64,000 nucleotides of DNA, from positions 343,876-407,875 of the forward strand of contig JAQTTH010000001.1 of NCBI GenBank assembly GCA_028710895.1, in the 5' to 3' direction. This document shows positions 11,501-20,007 of the stretch, in pieces (position 1 is the first letter of the stretch; every line of letters starts with the position of its first letter). The notes beneath the pieces were generated by a model that ran no database searches, had not been told where the DNA came from, and was given only the letters and a program-made list of their open reading frames with translations. The position numbers and the translations under genes were made by a program. This DNA is from Paludibacter sp. GTDB lineage: Bacteria; Bacteroidota; Bacteroidia; Bacteroidales; Paludibacteraceae.

Positions 11501-11842
11501 TTGCGTCGCTGGCGAAATGAAGGTGATGACACCAACATACCAAGAGCACTTTGGAAATATGGACTCAACTACTTAGGCTCGGATCGTTTTGTTGAAGATT
11601 GCTCATTTGTCAGATTACAAAGCCTTTCGTTAAACTATAGGATTCCTAAAAAAATCTGTGATAAGTTACAAATCAAATCTTTAATGGTTTTTGCAACAGC
11701 CTATGATTTATTTACCTGGACTTCTTATACCGGACAAGATCCTGAAGTGAATCTTCCAAGCAATATTCTTACTCTGGCTGTGGATAATGCTCAGACTCCA
11801 CGAAGTCTCAGACTCTCAGCAGGTATAAACCTGAATTTTTGA
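8567..11842 (+). CDS. SusC/RagA-family TonB-dependent transporter 1
   Basis: 1091-residue outer-membrane importer. Signal peptide (about 1-21), then a carboxypeptidase-regulatory-like beta-sandwich typical of SusC (about 25-105, GTVTE to SYIGMNTRKF). The TonB plug follows (about 130-265; signature SIRIRGTATL, DPLIVINGVPY, IESIEVLKDAASTSIYG, GANGVLLITTKKG), then the beta-barrel to the C-terminal LNF. SusC proteins form the channel of a lidded complex with a SusD lipoprotein and use TonB energy to take up oligosaccharides. The SusD partner follows 39 bases downstream. Length is normal for the family and the frame is intact. Confidence 0.96.
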   Translation: MKIKNIFVVIMLFYSLVGTAQNSRIISGTVTEISNGKSEPGIAVNVVFSNEQNRTLTGTVTNFEGKYSLKVPENAGKLKIVFSYIGMNTRKFDFTGQKTLNVELTENTHNLQDIVVKGNRNVSELGVTDRLQTASSQRISMDKLTADIPVVSVEEALQGKIAGLDILAGGDPGSRSSIRIRGTATLNSSADPLIVINGVPYSTKISDNFDFNTANDEDFAAMLNLNPNDIESIEVLKDAASTSIYGTEGANGVLLITTKKGAKTKTTFSVSSKTSVKIEPVPMPMLNGNQYVAFIQDAIWNTANARGLSKSGDLLKLLFDTPEINYNPNWRYFNEYNVNTDWLSYVKRDAITTDNSFSMSGGGEKATYRLSMSLTDEGGTTVGTDLKRLTTSMTVGYMFSDKLRVEADFGYSGSDKKDNWTTNVRAEAFRKMPNKSPYWMATDAHGDVYATDNYFTRQNSDEFQGAFIDSKGGSNFHPIIMANESYNNTYQDEERMNVRLKYDFLDGFSYSGYVSMKFNTTKNRKFLPQSATDVRVDNQYSNQSTDAYSNNLALLTENKLMYRHNWNSIHNLVATTIWRTSQYVSSNYTSQIYGASSASMSDPVTGGTIYTLGSGDSQNRTVSGISSVNYSLLNKYVLSGTVNFEGNSSLGITKRWGAFPSLGLAWQMKEEDFLKKATWLDDLKLRTSYGQSGQSPSGTAPYVGTYKSVGKYNTATGIAPASMQLNNLKWESSTEYDFGVDISLLKNKLTMTFDYYYKYTKDLLQKGMSIPSSTGYDSNGSTIAYFNSGEMSNTGLEYRFDYTIVSTKKWNVAANFNIARNINKIEALPENMTQSNYSLSNGQYAQKVITGTPTGSFFGYKYLGVYQNTEDTYAKDDKNKIMYNLDGNPIVTKNSTYTCFPGDAKYADINHDGIINEKDIVYIGNCMPVIIGGGGASVKYQDFSLNINFHYRLGQKIINQARMNSESMYGTDNQSIAVLRRWRNEGDDTNIPRALWKYGLNYLGSDRFVEDCSFVRLQSLSLNYRIPKKICDKLQIKSLMVFATAYDLFTWTSYTGQDPEVNLPSNILTLAVDNAQTPRSLRLSAGINLNF

Positions 11843-11881
11843 TAGATATCATACTAACATAAACGAACAGAAATTATTCGT

Positions 11882-13423
11882 ATGAAAATAATTAAATATA
11901 TATGCCTTTCATTAGCTTTGATATTCATGACCACAGCTTGTACCGATTGGCTAACCGTTAATCCTCAGAATTCTCAAATCAGAGATGATTATTGGAAATC
12001 GAAGCAGGATGTAGAAGCTGTTGTAATTTCGGGATACTACTATTTGAGAAATATAACAATAGGTTCATTACTTCCCTGGGCTGAATTACGTTCAGGCGCC
12101 ATTTACGACAAGAATGGTAGTAGTTTGCAAATGTTTCAAATTAAGCCGACTGATGAAGCAAATAGCAGCTGGGGGCCTTTATATCAAATTATCAATATTT
12201 CAAATGTAGTGCTGGCTAATGCTCATAAGGTGCAGGCATACGATGATACTTATAAAACTCAGGAAATGAACGCGCATCTTGCAGAGGCATATTACTTGCG
12301 CGCTTTGTGCTACTTTTATATTGTCAGAAATTGGCGTGATGCTCCACTTATTACAGAACCTTATGAGGATGATGCCCATAGTTATAAAATGCCGAAATCA
12401 TCTGAAGCTGATTTAATAGCTCTGATAAAGAGTGATGTGAAGGCTGGATTAGCTACAGGGGCTGCAAAAGAATATTTTAATACAACATGGGAAACAAAAG
12501 GCCGTGCCACAAAATGGTCGTTCTATGCGTTGATGGCTGATGTTTGTTTATGGTCTGAAGATTATAGTACCGCTTTGGAGTATAGTAACTATCTGCTTGA
12601 ATCCAAGGATGCCCGTAAACCTACTTTTATACAAACAAATACACATGCTGCGTGGTTTTCCATGTTCAATCCGGGTAATAGCAACGAATCCATCTTTGAA
12701 ATTCAATGGAACTATCAGGAAGCACAGTTAAACTCTCTGCCTCTTTATTTTGATAACCTTGCAGTAAGCCGTAAATATGTTATGTCTTATCAATTGTTGC
12801 AGGACTTTAACGAGGAATATACTCAAACACTAGAATCTGGTTTAGAGGCAGTTCGAACCATGAATGGAGGCTATTATGTTGACGATCCTGCAACGTATCA
12901 GGTTGCTTCCAGAGGTTATGTGTGGAAGTATTGTGGTTCAAAAACTCTATCAGACAAACGTACCCCAACCTATTATGATCCGAATTTTATTATTTACAGA
13001 GTTTCTGACGTAATGCTAATGAAAGCAGAAGCTTTAATTCTGCTGAACGATGGCAATACTGCTGCTAACTATCAGAAATCCATAGAATTGATGAATCAAA
13101 TACGTAAACGTTCTAATTTATCAGAACTGGAATACGATGAAAGTTTAACCGAAGTAGACATGCTAAAAATGGTACTTCACGAAAGAAAAATTGAACTTGT
13201 AGGTGAAGGAAAATCATGGTATGATTTAGTGAGATTTGGTCGACGGGGAAACAATAAATATAAAAGCATTTTCTTGGTTCAAAACGTATTAAATTACAAT
13301 AATCAGGCAAGCCAAACATGGCTCAGGTCGGTACTTAGTACAGATGATGCTTTGTTTCTACCAGTTTTTGTAGATGAATTGAAGGTAAATCCTTTGTTGA
13401 CTCAGAATCCATATTATAATTAA
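11882..13423 (+). CDS. SusD/RagB-family glycan-binding lipoprotein 1
   Basis: 513 residues with a lipoprotein leader (lipobox TTAC, Cys20). SusD hallmarks include an N-terminal DWLTVNP motif and helices with AEAYYLRALCYFYIVRNW (about residues 137-155). C-terminal blocks ILLNDGN, INQIRKRS-like, ERKIELVGEGKSWYDLVRFG (about 435-460) are also present. It forms the lid of the transporter encoded just upstream and captures oligosaccharides at the cell surface. The length is family-typical and the gene is complete. Confidence 0.95.
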   Translation: MKIIKYICLSLALIFMTTACTDWLTVNPQNSQIRDDYWKSKQDVEAVVISGYYYLRNITIGSLLPWAELRSGAIYDKNGSSLQMFQIKPTDEANSSWGPLYQIINISNVVLANAHKVQAYDDTYKTQEMNAHLAEAYYLRALCYFYIVRNWRDAPLITEPYEDDAHSYKMPKSSEADLIALIKSDVKAGLATGAAKEYFNTTWETKGRATKWSFYALMADVCLWSEDYSTALEYSNYLLESKDARKPTFIQTNTHAAWFSMFNPGNSNESIFEIQWNYQEAQLNSLPLYFDNLAVSRKYVMSYQLLQDFNEEYTQTLESGLEAVRTMNGGYYVDDPATYQVASRGYVWKYCGSKTLSDKRTPTYYDPNFIIYRVSDVMLMKAEALILLNDGNTAANYQKSIELMNQIRKRSNLSELEYDESLTEVDMLKMVLHERKIELVGEGKSWYDLVRFGRRGNNKYKSIFLVQNVLNYNNQASQTWLRSVLSTDDALFLPVFVDELKVNPLLTQNPYYN

Positions 13424-13441
13424 AAATCACAACGATAATCT

Positions 13442-15250
13442 ATGCTTGAAATGAAAAAAACAATAATACTACTTATCGTTCTTGCATCCCTTTTTACGGC
13501 TTGTAAAGACCCTTTTTTGAATTCGGAGTATCTGGTTCGAACTGGAGAGGATCTCAGTTTGTCTAATGCAGAATACTTTAGTAAATATCCTGAAAAGTAT
13601 TCAAAGTGGGTAGAGCTATTAAAGTATGCCGATATGTTTAATGCCATGAATGATGCTGCTACATCATCTACAGTATTTGCTCCCGATAACGATGCGATGG
13701 ATAAATTTCTGCAATGGAAAGGTATTAAGAGCATTCAGGAACTCGACAAGCAATATGCAAAGTATGTTGTGCAGGTGCATATCATTAAAGGAATTATAAG
13801 CAATAACGATTTTATTGCAGATGTAAATGCAGGATCAATTCCTATTAAAACTGTATTTGGCTCATACTTAACCACATCGTACGGTTATAAAATTACGGAT
13901 GTAGACGATAATTTACGTGACTTATCAATACATGATTCATTATCAATTTATCTGAATAATCAGGCAAAAGTTGCCAGTATTGGAAGCGGAGGAGCAATTA
14001 CTGCAAATGGAATTATTTACACAGTAAAAGATGTTATCCGACCTTTATCAGAAACAATAATTGACCGGCTTAGAGTATATAAAGATGAATACAGCATTTT
14101 TATTAAAGCTGCCGAAATAACTGGATATGAAAAAGTTGCCTCTGTATATGCTGATACAGTGAGTAATCTGGATGGCAGCATTTCAATCAATCAGATTCGG
14201 AATACCTGTTTTGCCGTGCCTGACAAAGTGTATAATGATGCCGGAATTAAGTCTGTTGAAGATTTGGAATCTTATTTACAGGCAGGTAGTGACTTCGCAA
14301 GTCCTGCAAATGCATTTTATAAATATATGGCTTATCATTTTTTGCCACAATCATTCAACAAAGAAACCTTATCAAAATTTAAAGTTATAGGCGAAGTAAG
14401 TTTATATGACACAAAGCTTCAGGGAAATATTATTACCGTAAATTCAGATAATGGGGTATTGAAAATAAACAACTTAGCATCCGTGTTGCGCAGTAATATT
14501 GAGGCCAGAAATGGTGTTATTCATAAAATCGACAATATTCTACCTATCTATTCACCCAAACCAATCAGGGTGGCCTGGGATTTTTGTAATGCCCCCGATA
14601 TTGAATCTTTCGTAAATGCATATGGAGCAACTAACAAAGTTGGTGATTTGTTCTCAACCCCATTGACAAATAAGGAGACCCAGATTGATTTAAGCCTGGA
14701 TCATTTACAGGGGAATTTTGGTACATTAACCTCATTTCAATATGTTGCCAGTACGAGTAAAACACCGGCACAATCCTATCGAAAAGTTGGATTTTTTAAA
14801 TGTGCCTATGTAAGTTCGGCACAAAATACAGTCAATACGTATGGTGCTAATATGGATAATTTAATGATTTTGAATCTTGGATATACCGGCTATATCACCC
14901 TGAAAACTCCTACTATTATCAAAGGGAAATATAAAGTAGTGCTTTATTATGCAGGTTCACCTGGGCTTAAAACCTTCTATACCAACGGTAGTAATACTCG
15001 TTTTAATTTAGATGACTATCAAAAGAACCTATACATGTGGAAAGGGCTCCCGGGTACTTTTGTTGACGTAACAAAAAGAACAAACTCTATTGCCAATGGA
15101 ATTGCGGCAGACGTATTGTGGGATGTGGTTGAATTTCCGGAATCAGGTACACATACTTTAAAAGCAACAATACTTGATATTAATGCAAAAACAAATTCTA
15201 CATATCGTCAAATGTGGGATTATATGGAATTTATTCCTCTTGAACAATAA
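13442..15250 (+). CDS. Fasciclin-domain lipoprotein 2
   Basis: 602 residues. Translation may begin at 13442 or at the in-frame ATG at 13451, which gives a cleaner leader (MKKTIILL). The lipobox is LFTAC. An N-terminal FAS1-like region is visible (SSTVFAPDNDAMDKFLQ near residue 80, closing NGIIYTVKDVIRPL near 200), followed by a second one (near 260-360, closing RNGVIHKIDNILP). The C-terminal ~230 residues are a different, beta-rich domain that I cannot name. It lies 18 bases after SusD 1 and 11 bases before another lipoprotein gene. A role in glycan capture beside the Sus pair is inferred from position. Confidence 0.8.
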   Translation: MLEMKKTIILLIVLASLFTACKDPFLNSEYLVRTGEDLSLSNAEYFSKYPEKYSKWVELLKYADMFNAMNDAATSSTVFAPDNDAMDKFLQWKGIKSIQELDKQYAKYVVQVHIIKGIISNNDFIADVNAGSIPIKTVFGSYLTTSYGYKITDVDDNLRDLSIHDSLSIYLNNQAKVASIGSGGAITANGIIYTVKDVIRPLSETIIDRLRVYKDEYSIFIKAAEITGYEKVASVYADTVSNLDGSISINQIRNTCFAVPDKVYNDAGIKSVEDLESYLQAGSDFASPANAFYKYMAYHFLPQSFNKETLSKFKVIGEVSLYDTKLQGNIITVNSDNGVLKINNLASVLRSNIEARNGVIHKIDNILPIYSPKPIRVAWDFCNAPDIESFVNAYGATNKVGDLFSTPLTNKETQIDLSLDHLQGNFGTLTSFQYVASTSKTPAQSYRKVGFFKCAYVSSAQNTVNTYGANMDNLMILNLGYTGYITLKTPTIIKGKYKVVLYYAGSPGLKTFYTNGSNTRFNLDDYQKNLYMWKGLPGTFVDVTKRTNSIANGIAADVLWDVVEFPESGTHTLKATILDINAKTNSTYRQMWDYMEFIPLEQ

Positions 15251-15261
15251 AAACTTAAGTA

Positions 15262-17082
15262 ATGAAATTGTATATGAAACGAATAGAAACCCACAGCTTA
15301 ATTTATATAGGTTGTTTAATGCTTCTGATTGGAACTTTTTCTTGTAGCGATGCATGGGAGAAGTATTATTCTTCCGGTTTGCAAAAATCAGATAATGTAG
15401 AGGTATATTCCGGAAATATTGAAACATATATTAAAAGTCAGAGTGATTTGACTACTATATCGGCTTATTTCAAAGATTATGGACTTTATGACAGTATACG
15501 AACCACCAAGGATTACACCGTTATTGTATGCCCCAATAGCATATTGAACACTGCTCAATCAATTGACAAGGCCTCTTTTACTAAAAATTGTTTGTCGGAT
15601 ATTTCAGTTTCACCATCAAAACTGGTTGATGGATTAGGAATTTCAACTCATTTAGGAAAAAATGTTTGGGTGAGCATTAAACAAAATGGAGATATTTATC
15701 TCGATAATTTCAAGTTGGAAAAACTTGTCAAAACATCCAATGGCTATATCTACTACGTGAATGGTGTTATTCCTACCCGTTTGTCGACTTATGAATATTT
15801 TAAATCATTAGGAAGTAATTACTCCTATTTTAAATCCATCGTTAAACGCTATGAAGTGGTTACATTTGATAAAGACAAAAGTATACCAAAGTCTGTTGAT
15901 GCAATGGGTAATACCGTATATGATTCTGTAATGACAGCCCATAACACGCTCATAGACCGATATACTGAAAACGGACTTCCAACCTGGAATATGTTCTCCG
16001 AAGATTATCAGTCAACCATGTTTATTCCATCGAATGACTTAATCACCAATGCCATCGCAACTGCCATGAAAAATATACCTATATGGTTAAATCGTGCAGC
16101 AACTTCAGCCGATCAGGCAAAGTTCGAAGAATGGATCGTGAAGGCTTGTTTTGTAAACAGACGCATGGATGCAGACCAGGTAAAGCCTACTGCTGTCAAC
16201 GACTTTTATTGTGTTGATGGTTATAAGCAGGTCATTGATATTACTCAGGATGCTAAAACCTACCAACCTGTTGATCCCGCTGTTTGGCGTCCATCAGTTC
16301 AACAGGTAGATGTAAATAATTCTGTTCCTTTGAGTAACGGGGTTGCTTATTATATGACTACGCTTAAAATACCAAACCATGTGGTTATTTATCGGGTGAA
16401 ATCTAAATTCTACGAACTGTGGGGGGCTATGACTGATGCGCAAAAGAAACAATACTTCCGTTGGACAAACTGGACTAGTCCGCTAATTTGTAATGATGCC
16501 CAGAGTTCATTTACATTATCGGCAACATTGCCAACAATGTATTATCACGTACTTACTGCAGTTCCTACGACACAAGCTGCCAAAGACTCAGCTGTATGTA
16601 GTGTAACTTACGATGGTTTGCTTTATAATTCAACAACCAGAAAACTGGCTGAAGTGAACCTGCCTGCCGGAGAATATTACTTACGAATGGGCTTTAAACA
16701 TAGTTTGCGGTATTCAATTGATATTAAGTTTAATAACGACTTGTTGGTCAAAGATATGATGCTGTATGCACAGGGTTCAAATTTTCACTTCGACAGAGGT
16801 TCTGTTAGTACCCTCGATTTCTACGGAAATTCATCCATCGGCTTCCCTGAAGGTTTTAACTGGAGAGACTGGATTGAAAAAGATCCGAAAGCTGTGGCTT
16901 ATGATACAGATGGTTATCAGGTCGCAATTGTGAATATACCAAAGGATGGGAATTTTACCATAACTATTTCATCAAAAGATGACTCGTACCTGTTTAGCAC
17001 TCCAACGGACAGGTCTAAAAACAATGTCACTCAGCTTATGATGTATCACTGGTGTTTAAGACCAACAACACGAAATTACTAA
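15262..17082 (+). CDS. Putative fasciclin-like lipoprotein 3
   Basis: 606 residues. The leader ends in a lipobox (GTFSC, Cys28), followed by SDAWEKYY. The region from about 50 to 175 has the FAS1 rhythm (TISAYFKDYGLYDSI, DYTVIVCPNSIL, closing NGYIYYVNGVIP) but is degenerate. The C-terminal half (about 430-606) resembles the end of lipoprotein 2 in layout: a beta-rich region ending in a short tail. The gene lies tightly between lipoprotein 2 and SusC 2 (18-base gap), so it belongs to the same operon. Function is unknown; surface polysaccharide binding is the positional guess. Confidence 0.7.
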   Translation: MKLYMKRIETHSLIYIGCLMLLIGTFSCSDAWEKYYSSGLQKSDNVEVYSGNIETYIKSQSDLTTISAYFKDYGLYDSIRTTKDYTVIVCPNSILNTAQSIDKASFTKNCLSDISVSPSKLVDGLGISTHLGKNVWVSIKQNGDIYLDNFKLEKLVKTSNGYIYYVNGVIPTRLSTYEYFKSLGSNYSYFKSIVKRYEVVTFDKDKSIPKSVDAMGNTVYDSVMTAHNTLIDRYTENGLPTWNMFSEDYQSTMFIPSNDLITNAIATAMKNIPIWLNRAATSADQAKFEEWIVKACFVNRRMDADQVKPTAVNDFYCVDGYKQVIDITQDAKTYQPVDPAVWRPSVQQVDVNNSVPLSNGVAYYMTTLKIPNHVVIYRVKSKFYELWGAMTDAQKKQYFRWTNWTSPLICNDAQSSFTLSATLPTMYYHVLTAVPTTQAAKDSAVCSVTYDGLLYNSTTRKLAEVNLPAGEYYLRMGFKHSLRYSIDIKFNNDLLVKDMMLYAQGSNFHFDRGSVSTLDFYGNSSIGFPEGFNWRDWIEKDPKAVAYDTDGYQVAIVNIPKDGNFTITISSKDDSYLFSTPTDRSKNNVTQLMMYHWCLRPTTRNY

Positions 17083-17100
17083 TTTAAATTAAGGCGAAAT

Positions 17101-20001
17101 ATGAAGAAATATAAAATTGTTGAAATTGTCAAATCGCGTCTGAATTTAAGTTGCGCCATCTTGTCAATTGCCTTATTGCCTATCAGCCAATTACAATCGC
17201 AGAGTAACGACTCTGTGAAGGTTATTGATTTGTCGGTATCCAAAGATGGATTTAATAAATCGATTAGTTTAGATAATGCAATTCAGGATAAAATCCCCGG
17301 ACTTCTCACAATCAATAAAAGTGGAATGCCCAACGAGGGATCGTATCTGAATTATCGTGGTATTCACTCATTTATTGCAACTAATTCACCATTATTAGTT
17401 CTCAATGGAATACCTTATTTGGGGAATGAAGATGTTTCGAAAGTAATTAATGGCTATTCACGAAGTCTATTCTCGGCTTTCAACGTAAATGATATTAAAA
17501 GCGTCAGACTATTGCAGGGTGCAGATGCAGCCATATATGGCTCGTTAGGTTCGAACGGAGTTTTAATGATAGAAACAGAGCAGGCTACTTCTGACAATTT
17601 AAGTACACGAATTTCATTTACCGGAAATTATGGAGTAAGAATGCCTAACCGTTCGATACCAACATTAGGAACTTCTGATTTCAAAAATTATTTGCAGGAT
17701 ATTGGTACAACACGCTATACAAACCAAACAGCGCTGAATACGGATTACCCGTTCCTGCAAAACTCCAACAATTATTTCAGTTACTTATTTAATAATAATA
17801 CCGACTGGTCATCTTTAATTCAATCGCCGGCTTTTGTAACAGATAATGTTTTCAGGGTAGAAGGAGGTGACGAAATAGCTAAATACAACCTGGCTTTTGG
17901 TTACACATCAAATGGTGGTGTAATAGGTCAAACAAAAAGTGACCGTTACCATACCAATATCAATACCAATATCATGGTCAGCCGGAAAGTTGATATATTT
18001 GCTAATGTTACTTTGGCATACATAACGAGTAATCTTCAGGAACAAGGTATGAGTAATGAGACAAATCCTTTGCTTGCAGCATCTCTTGCCATGCCAATTC
18101 TTAGTCCATACAAAAAGGAATCAAATGGCAATATATTAAACCGTTATGCAGAATATAACGAATGGAATGTAAACAGTAATCCTGCTTTCCCTTATGATAA
18201 TGTAAGTAATCCGCTAGCTATTGTTAACACGGTAGTTGCAACTGATAAAATTTACGATGCAAATATCAGTGCCGGATTAAATTATCATATAAATCGCTAT
18301 CTGAGCCTTACAGGGTTGTTGAATATTTACCTTAATTATACCGAGGAAAGTAATTTTATTCCGGGAGTTACAAATCAGGCAATTATTCCTCAGTACTACG
18401 GAGTTGGATTTAACACAGTCCGCAGGGGCGTTATAAAAAGTCGGTCTGACTACTATGGATTGAATGCTGTTTATCAACGAAATTTCAATTCAGAGCATAC
18501 GTTCAAGGGTGTTGCCGGAGTGCGTTATATGGGGCAAAAACTTGAGTCTGACATTGCCTGGGGATACAATACTTCCAACGACTATTTCCAATCGCTTAAT
18601 TATGTAACCGAAGACAAATCAATTACAGGCTCAAACGATGAATGGAAGTGGATGAACTATTTTGTAAGCGGAGATTATACATACAACAATGTATTAAAAG
18701 CTGATGCAAATGTGGCACTGGACGGTTCTTCGGTTTCGGGAGTTAATGCACCACGGTTCAATGTTTTTCCGTCTGTGGGGCTAACCGGAATGTTAGGCAA
18801 CATGAACTTCTTACCGAAAGCAATTTCCACACTGAATTTGTCAGCACACGTAAGCAATACGGGAAACAGCCGTTTTTCCTCAAACTATTCGAAAAATTTC
18901 TATCAGAATTCAAATTTATTCAATTTAGGTACCATTATCCGATCAAACGTACCTAACGTCAATCTGGAGTGTGAAAAGAATAATCAACTGGATTTGGGAA
19001 TAGAATTTTCTGTGCTAAAGAACCGGATTAATTTGAAAGCAAACTACTTTTTCGCAGATGCTACCAACCTGTTAATTGCACGTAATATCTCCAGCGTTTA
19101 TGGCTCTCCCAACTATTACGACAATACAGGCGAAATCAGCACCCAGGGGATGGAATTAGCTCTTCAAATAACCCCGGTTATAACTAAAAACTTTGAATGG
19201 AACATTACCGGAACACTTTGCAAGGCAGATAGCAAAATTGTTTCTTTGGGAAACAGCAATGAACTGACAGTTGATTTTAGTGGATATAACAATGATGATG
19301 CCGTGATAATAATGAAAAAAGGTGAATCTCCTTATCAGTTTTATGGATACAAGTCGGATGGCATATATAAAACTTCTTCGGAAGCAAATGCATCAGGACT
19401 ACTGAATATCTATGGCAATCCCTACCAGGCTGGTGATGTGAAATTTGTGAATACAAACAATACCGATAATATCATTAATGCAAAAGATAAAGTATTGTTA
19501 GGCTCAGCTACTCCTGATTTCTTCGGAAATATCAATACATCGTTCCGTTTTGAAAAGGTTTCACTCATAGCTGATTTTGCCTATTCAGTGGGCAACAAAG
19601 CCTATAATGCCGTGCGCCGGGAATTGGAATCAATGAGTACTTTTAGAAATCAATCCCGGTCAGTTCTTAATCGCTGGCAGGTTGAAGGCCAGAACGCAAC
19701 CTTACCTCGGGCAGCATATGGCGATCCTGCAGGAAATAATGTTTTTTCCGACAGGTGGATTGAAGATGCATCGTATATAAAACTTCGCAATCTGACCTTA
19801 CAGTACGAGATGGGTAAGATTTTGCAAATATGTCAGAAAGGAACGATTTATATTACTGCTGAAAACTTGTTGACTTTGACTAAATATTTAGGCAGTGATC
19901 CCGAATTCTCTTATTCAAATTCTTCTCTGATGCAAGGTTTTGACTATGCAAAAGTAGCCAGACCAAAAACAATACAAGTTGGTTTCCAATTATACTTCTA
20001 A
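17101..20001 (+). CDS. SusC/RagA-family TonB-dependent transporter 2
   Basis: 966 residues, shorter than transporter 1 because the carboxypeptidase-regulatory-like domain is missing. After the leader (about 1-34) the sequence goes almost directly into the plug (SLDNAIQDKIPGLL, YRGIHSF, SPLLVLNGIPYLG, IKSVRLLQGADAAIYG, GSNGVLMIETE; about 55-160), followed by a full barrel. The plug signatures are more diverged than in transporter 1. Its SusD partner starts 6 bases downstream. It presumably imports a second, different oligosaccharide from the same polymer (inference). Confidence 0.92.
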   Translation: MKKYKIVEIVKSRLNLSCAILSIALLPISQLQSQSNDSVKVIDLSVSKDGFNKSISLDNAIQDKIPGLLTINKSGMPNEGSYLNYRGIHSFIATNSPLLVLNGIPYLGNEDVSKVINGYSRSLFSAFNVNDIKSVRLLQGADAAIYGSLGSNGVLMIETEQATSDNLSTRISFTGNYGVRMPNRSIPTLGTSDFKNYLQDIGTTRYTNQTALNTDYPFLQNSNNYFSYLFNNNTDWSSLIQSPAFVTDNVFRVEGGDEIAKYNLAFGYTSNGGVIGQTKSDRYHTNINTNIMVSRKVDIFANVTLAYITSNLQEQGMSNETNPLLAASLAMPILSPYKKESNGNILNRYAEYNEWNVNSNPAFPYDNVSNPLAIVNTVVATDKIYDANISAGLNYHINRYLSLTGLLNIYLNYTEESNFIPGVTNQAIIPQYYGVGFNTVRRGVIKSRSDYYGLNAVYQRNFNSEHTFKGVAGVRYMGQKLESDIAWGYNTSNDYFQSLNYVTEDKSITGSNDEWKWMNYFVSGDYTYNNVLKADANVALDGSSVSGVNAPRFNVFPSVGLTGMLGNMNFLPKAISTLNLSAHVSNTGNSRFSSNYSKNFYQNSNLFNLGTIIRSNVPNVNLECEKNNQLDLGIEFSVLKNRINLKANYFFADATNLLIARNISSVYGSPNYYDNTGEISTQGMELALQITPVITKNFEWNITGTLCKADSKIVSLGNSNELTVDFSGYNNDDAVIIMKKGESPYQFYGYKSDGIYKTSSEANASGLLNIYGNPYQAGDVKFVNTNNTDNIINAKDKVLLGSATPDFFGNINTSFRFEKVSLIADFAYSVGNKAYNAVRRELESMSTFRNQSRSVLNRWQVEGQNATLPRAAYGDPAGNNVFSDRWIEDASYIKLRNLTLQYEMGKILQICQKGTIYITAENLLTLTKYLGSDPEFSYSNSSLMQGFDYAKVARPKTIQVGFQLYF

Positions 20002-20007
20002 TAGATT

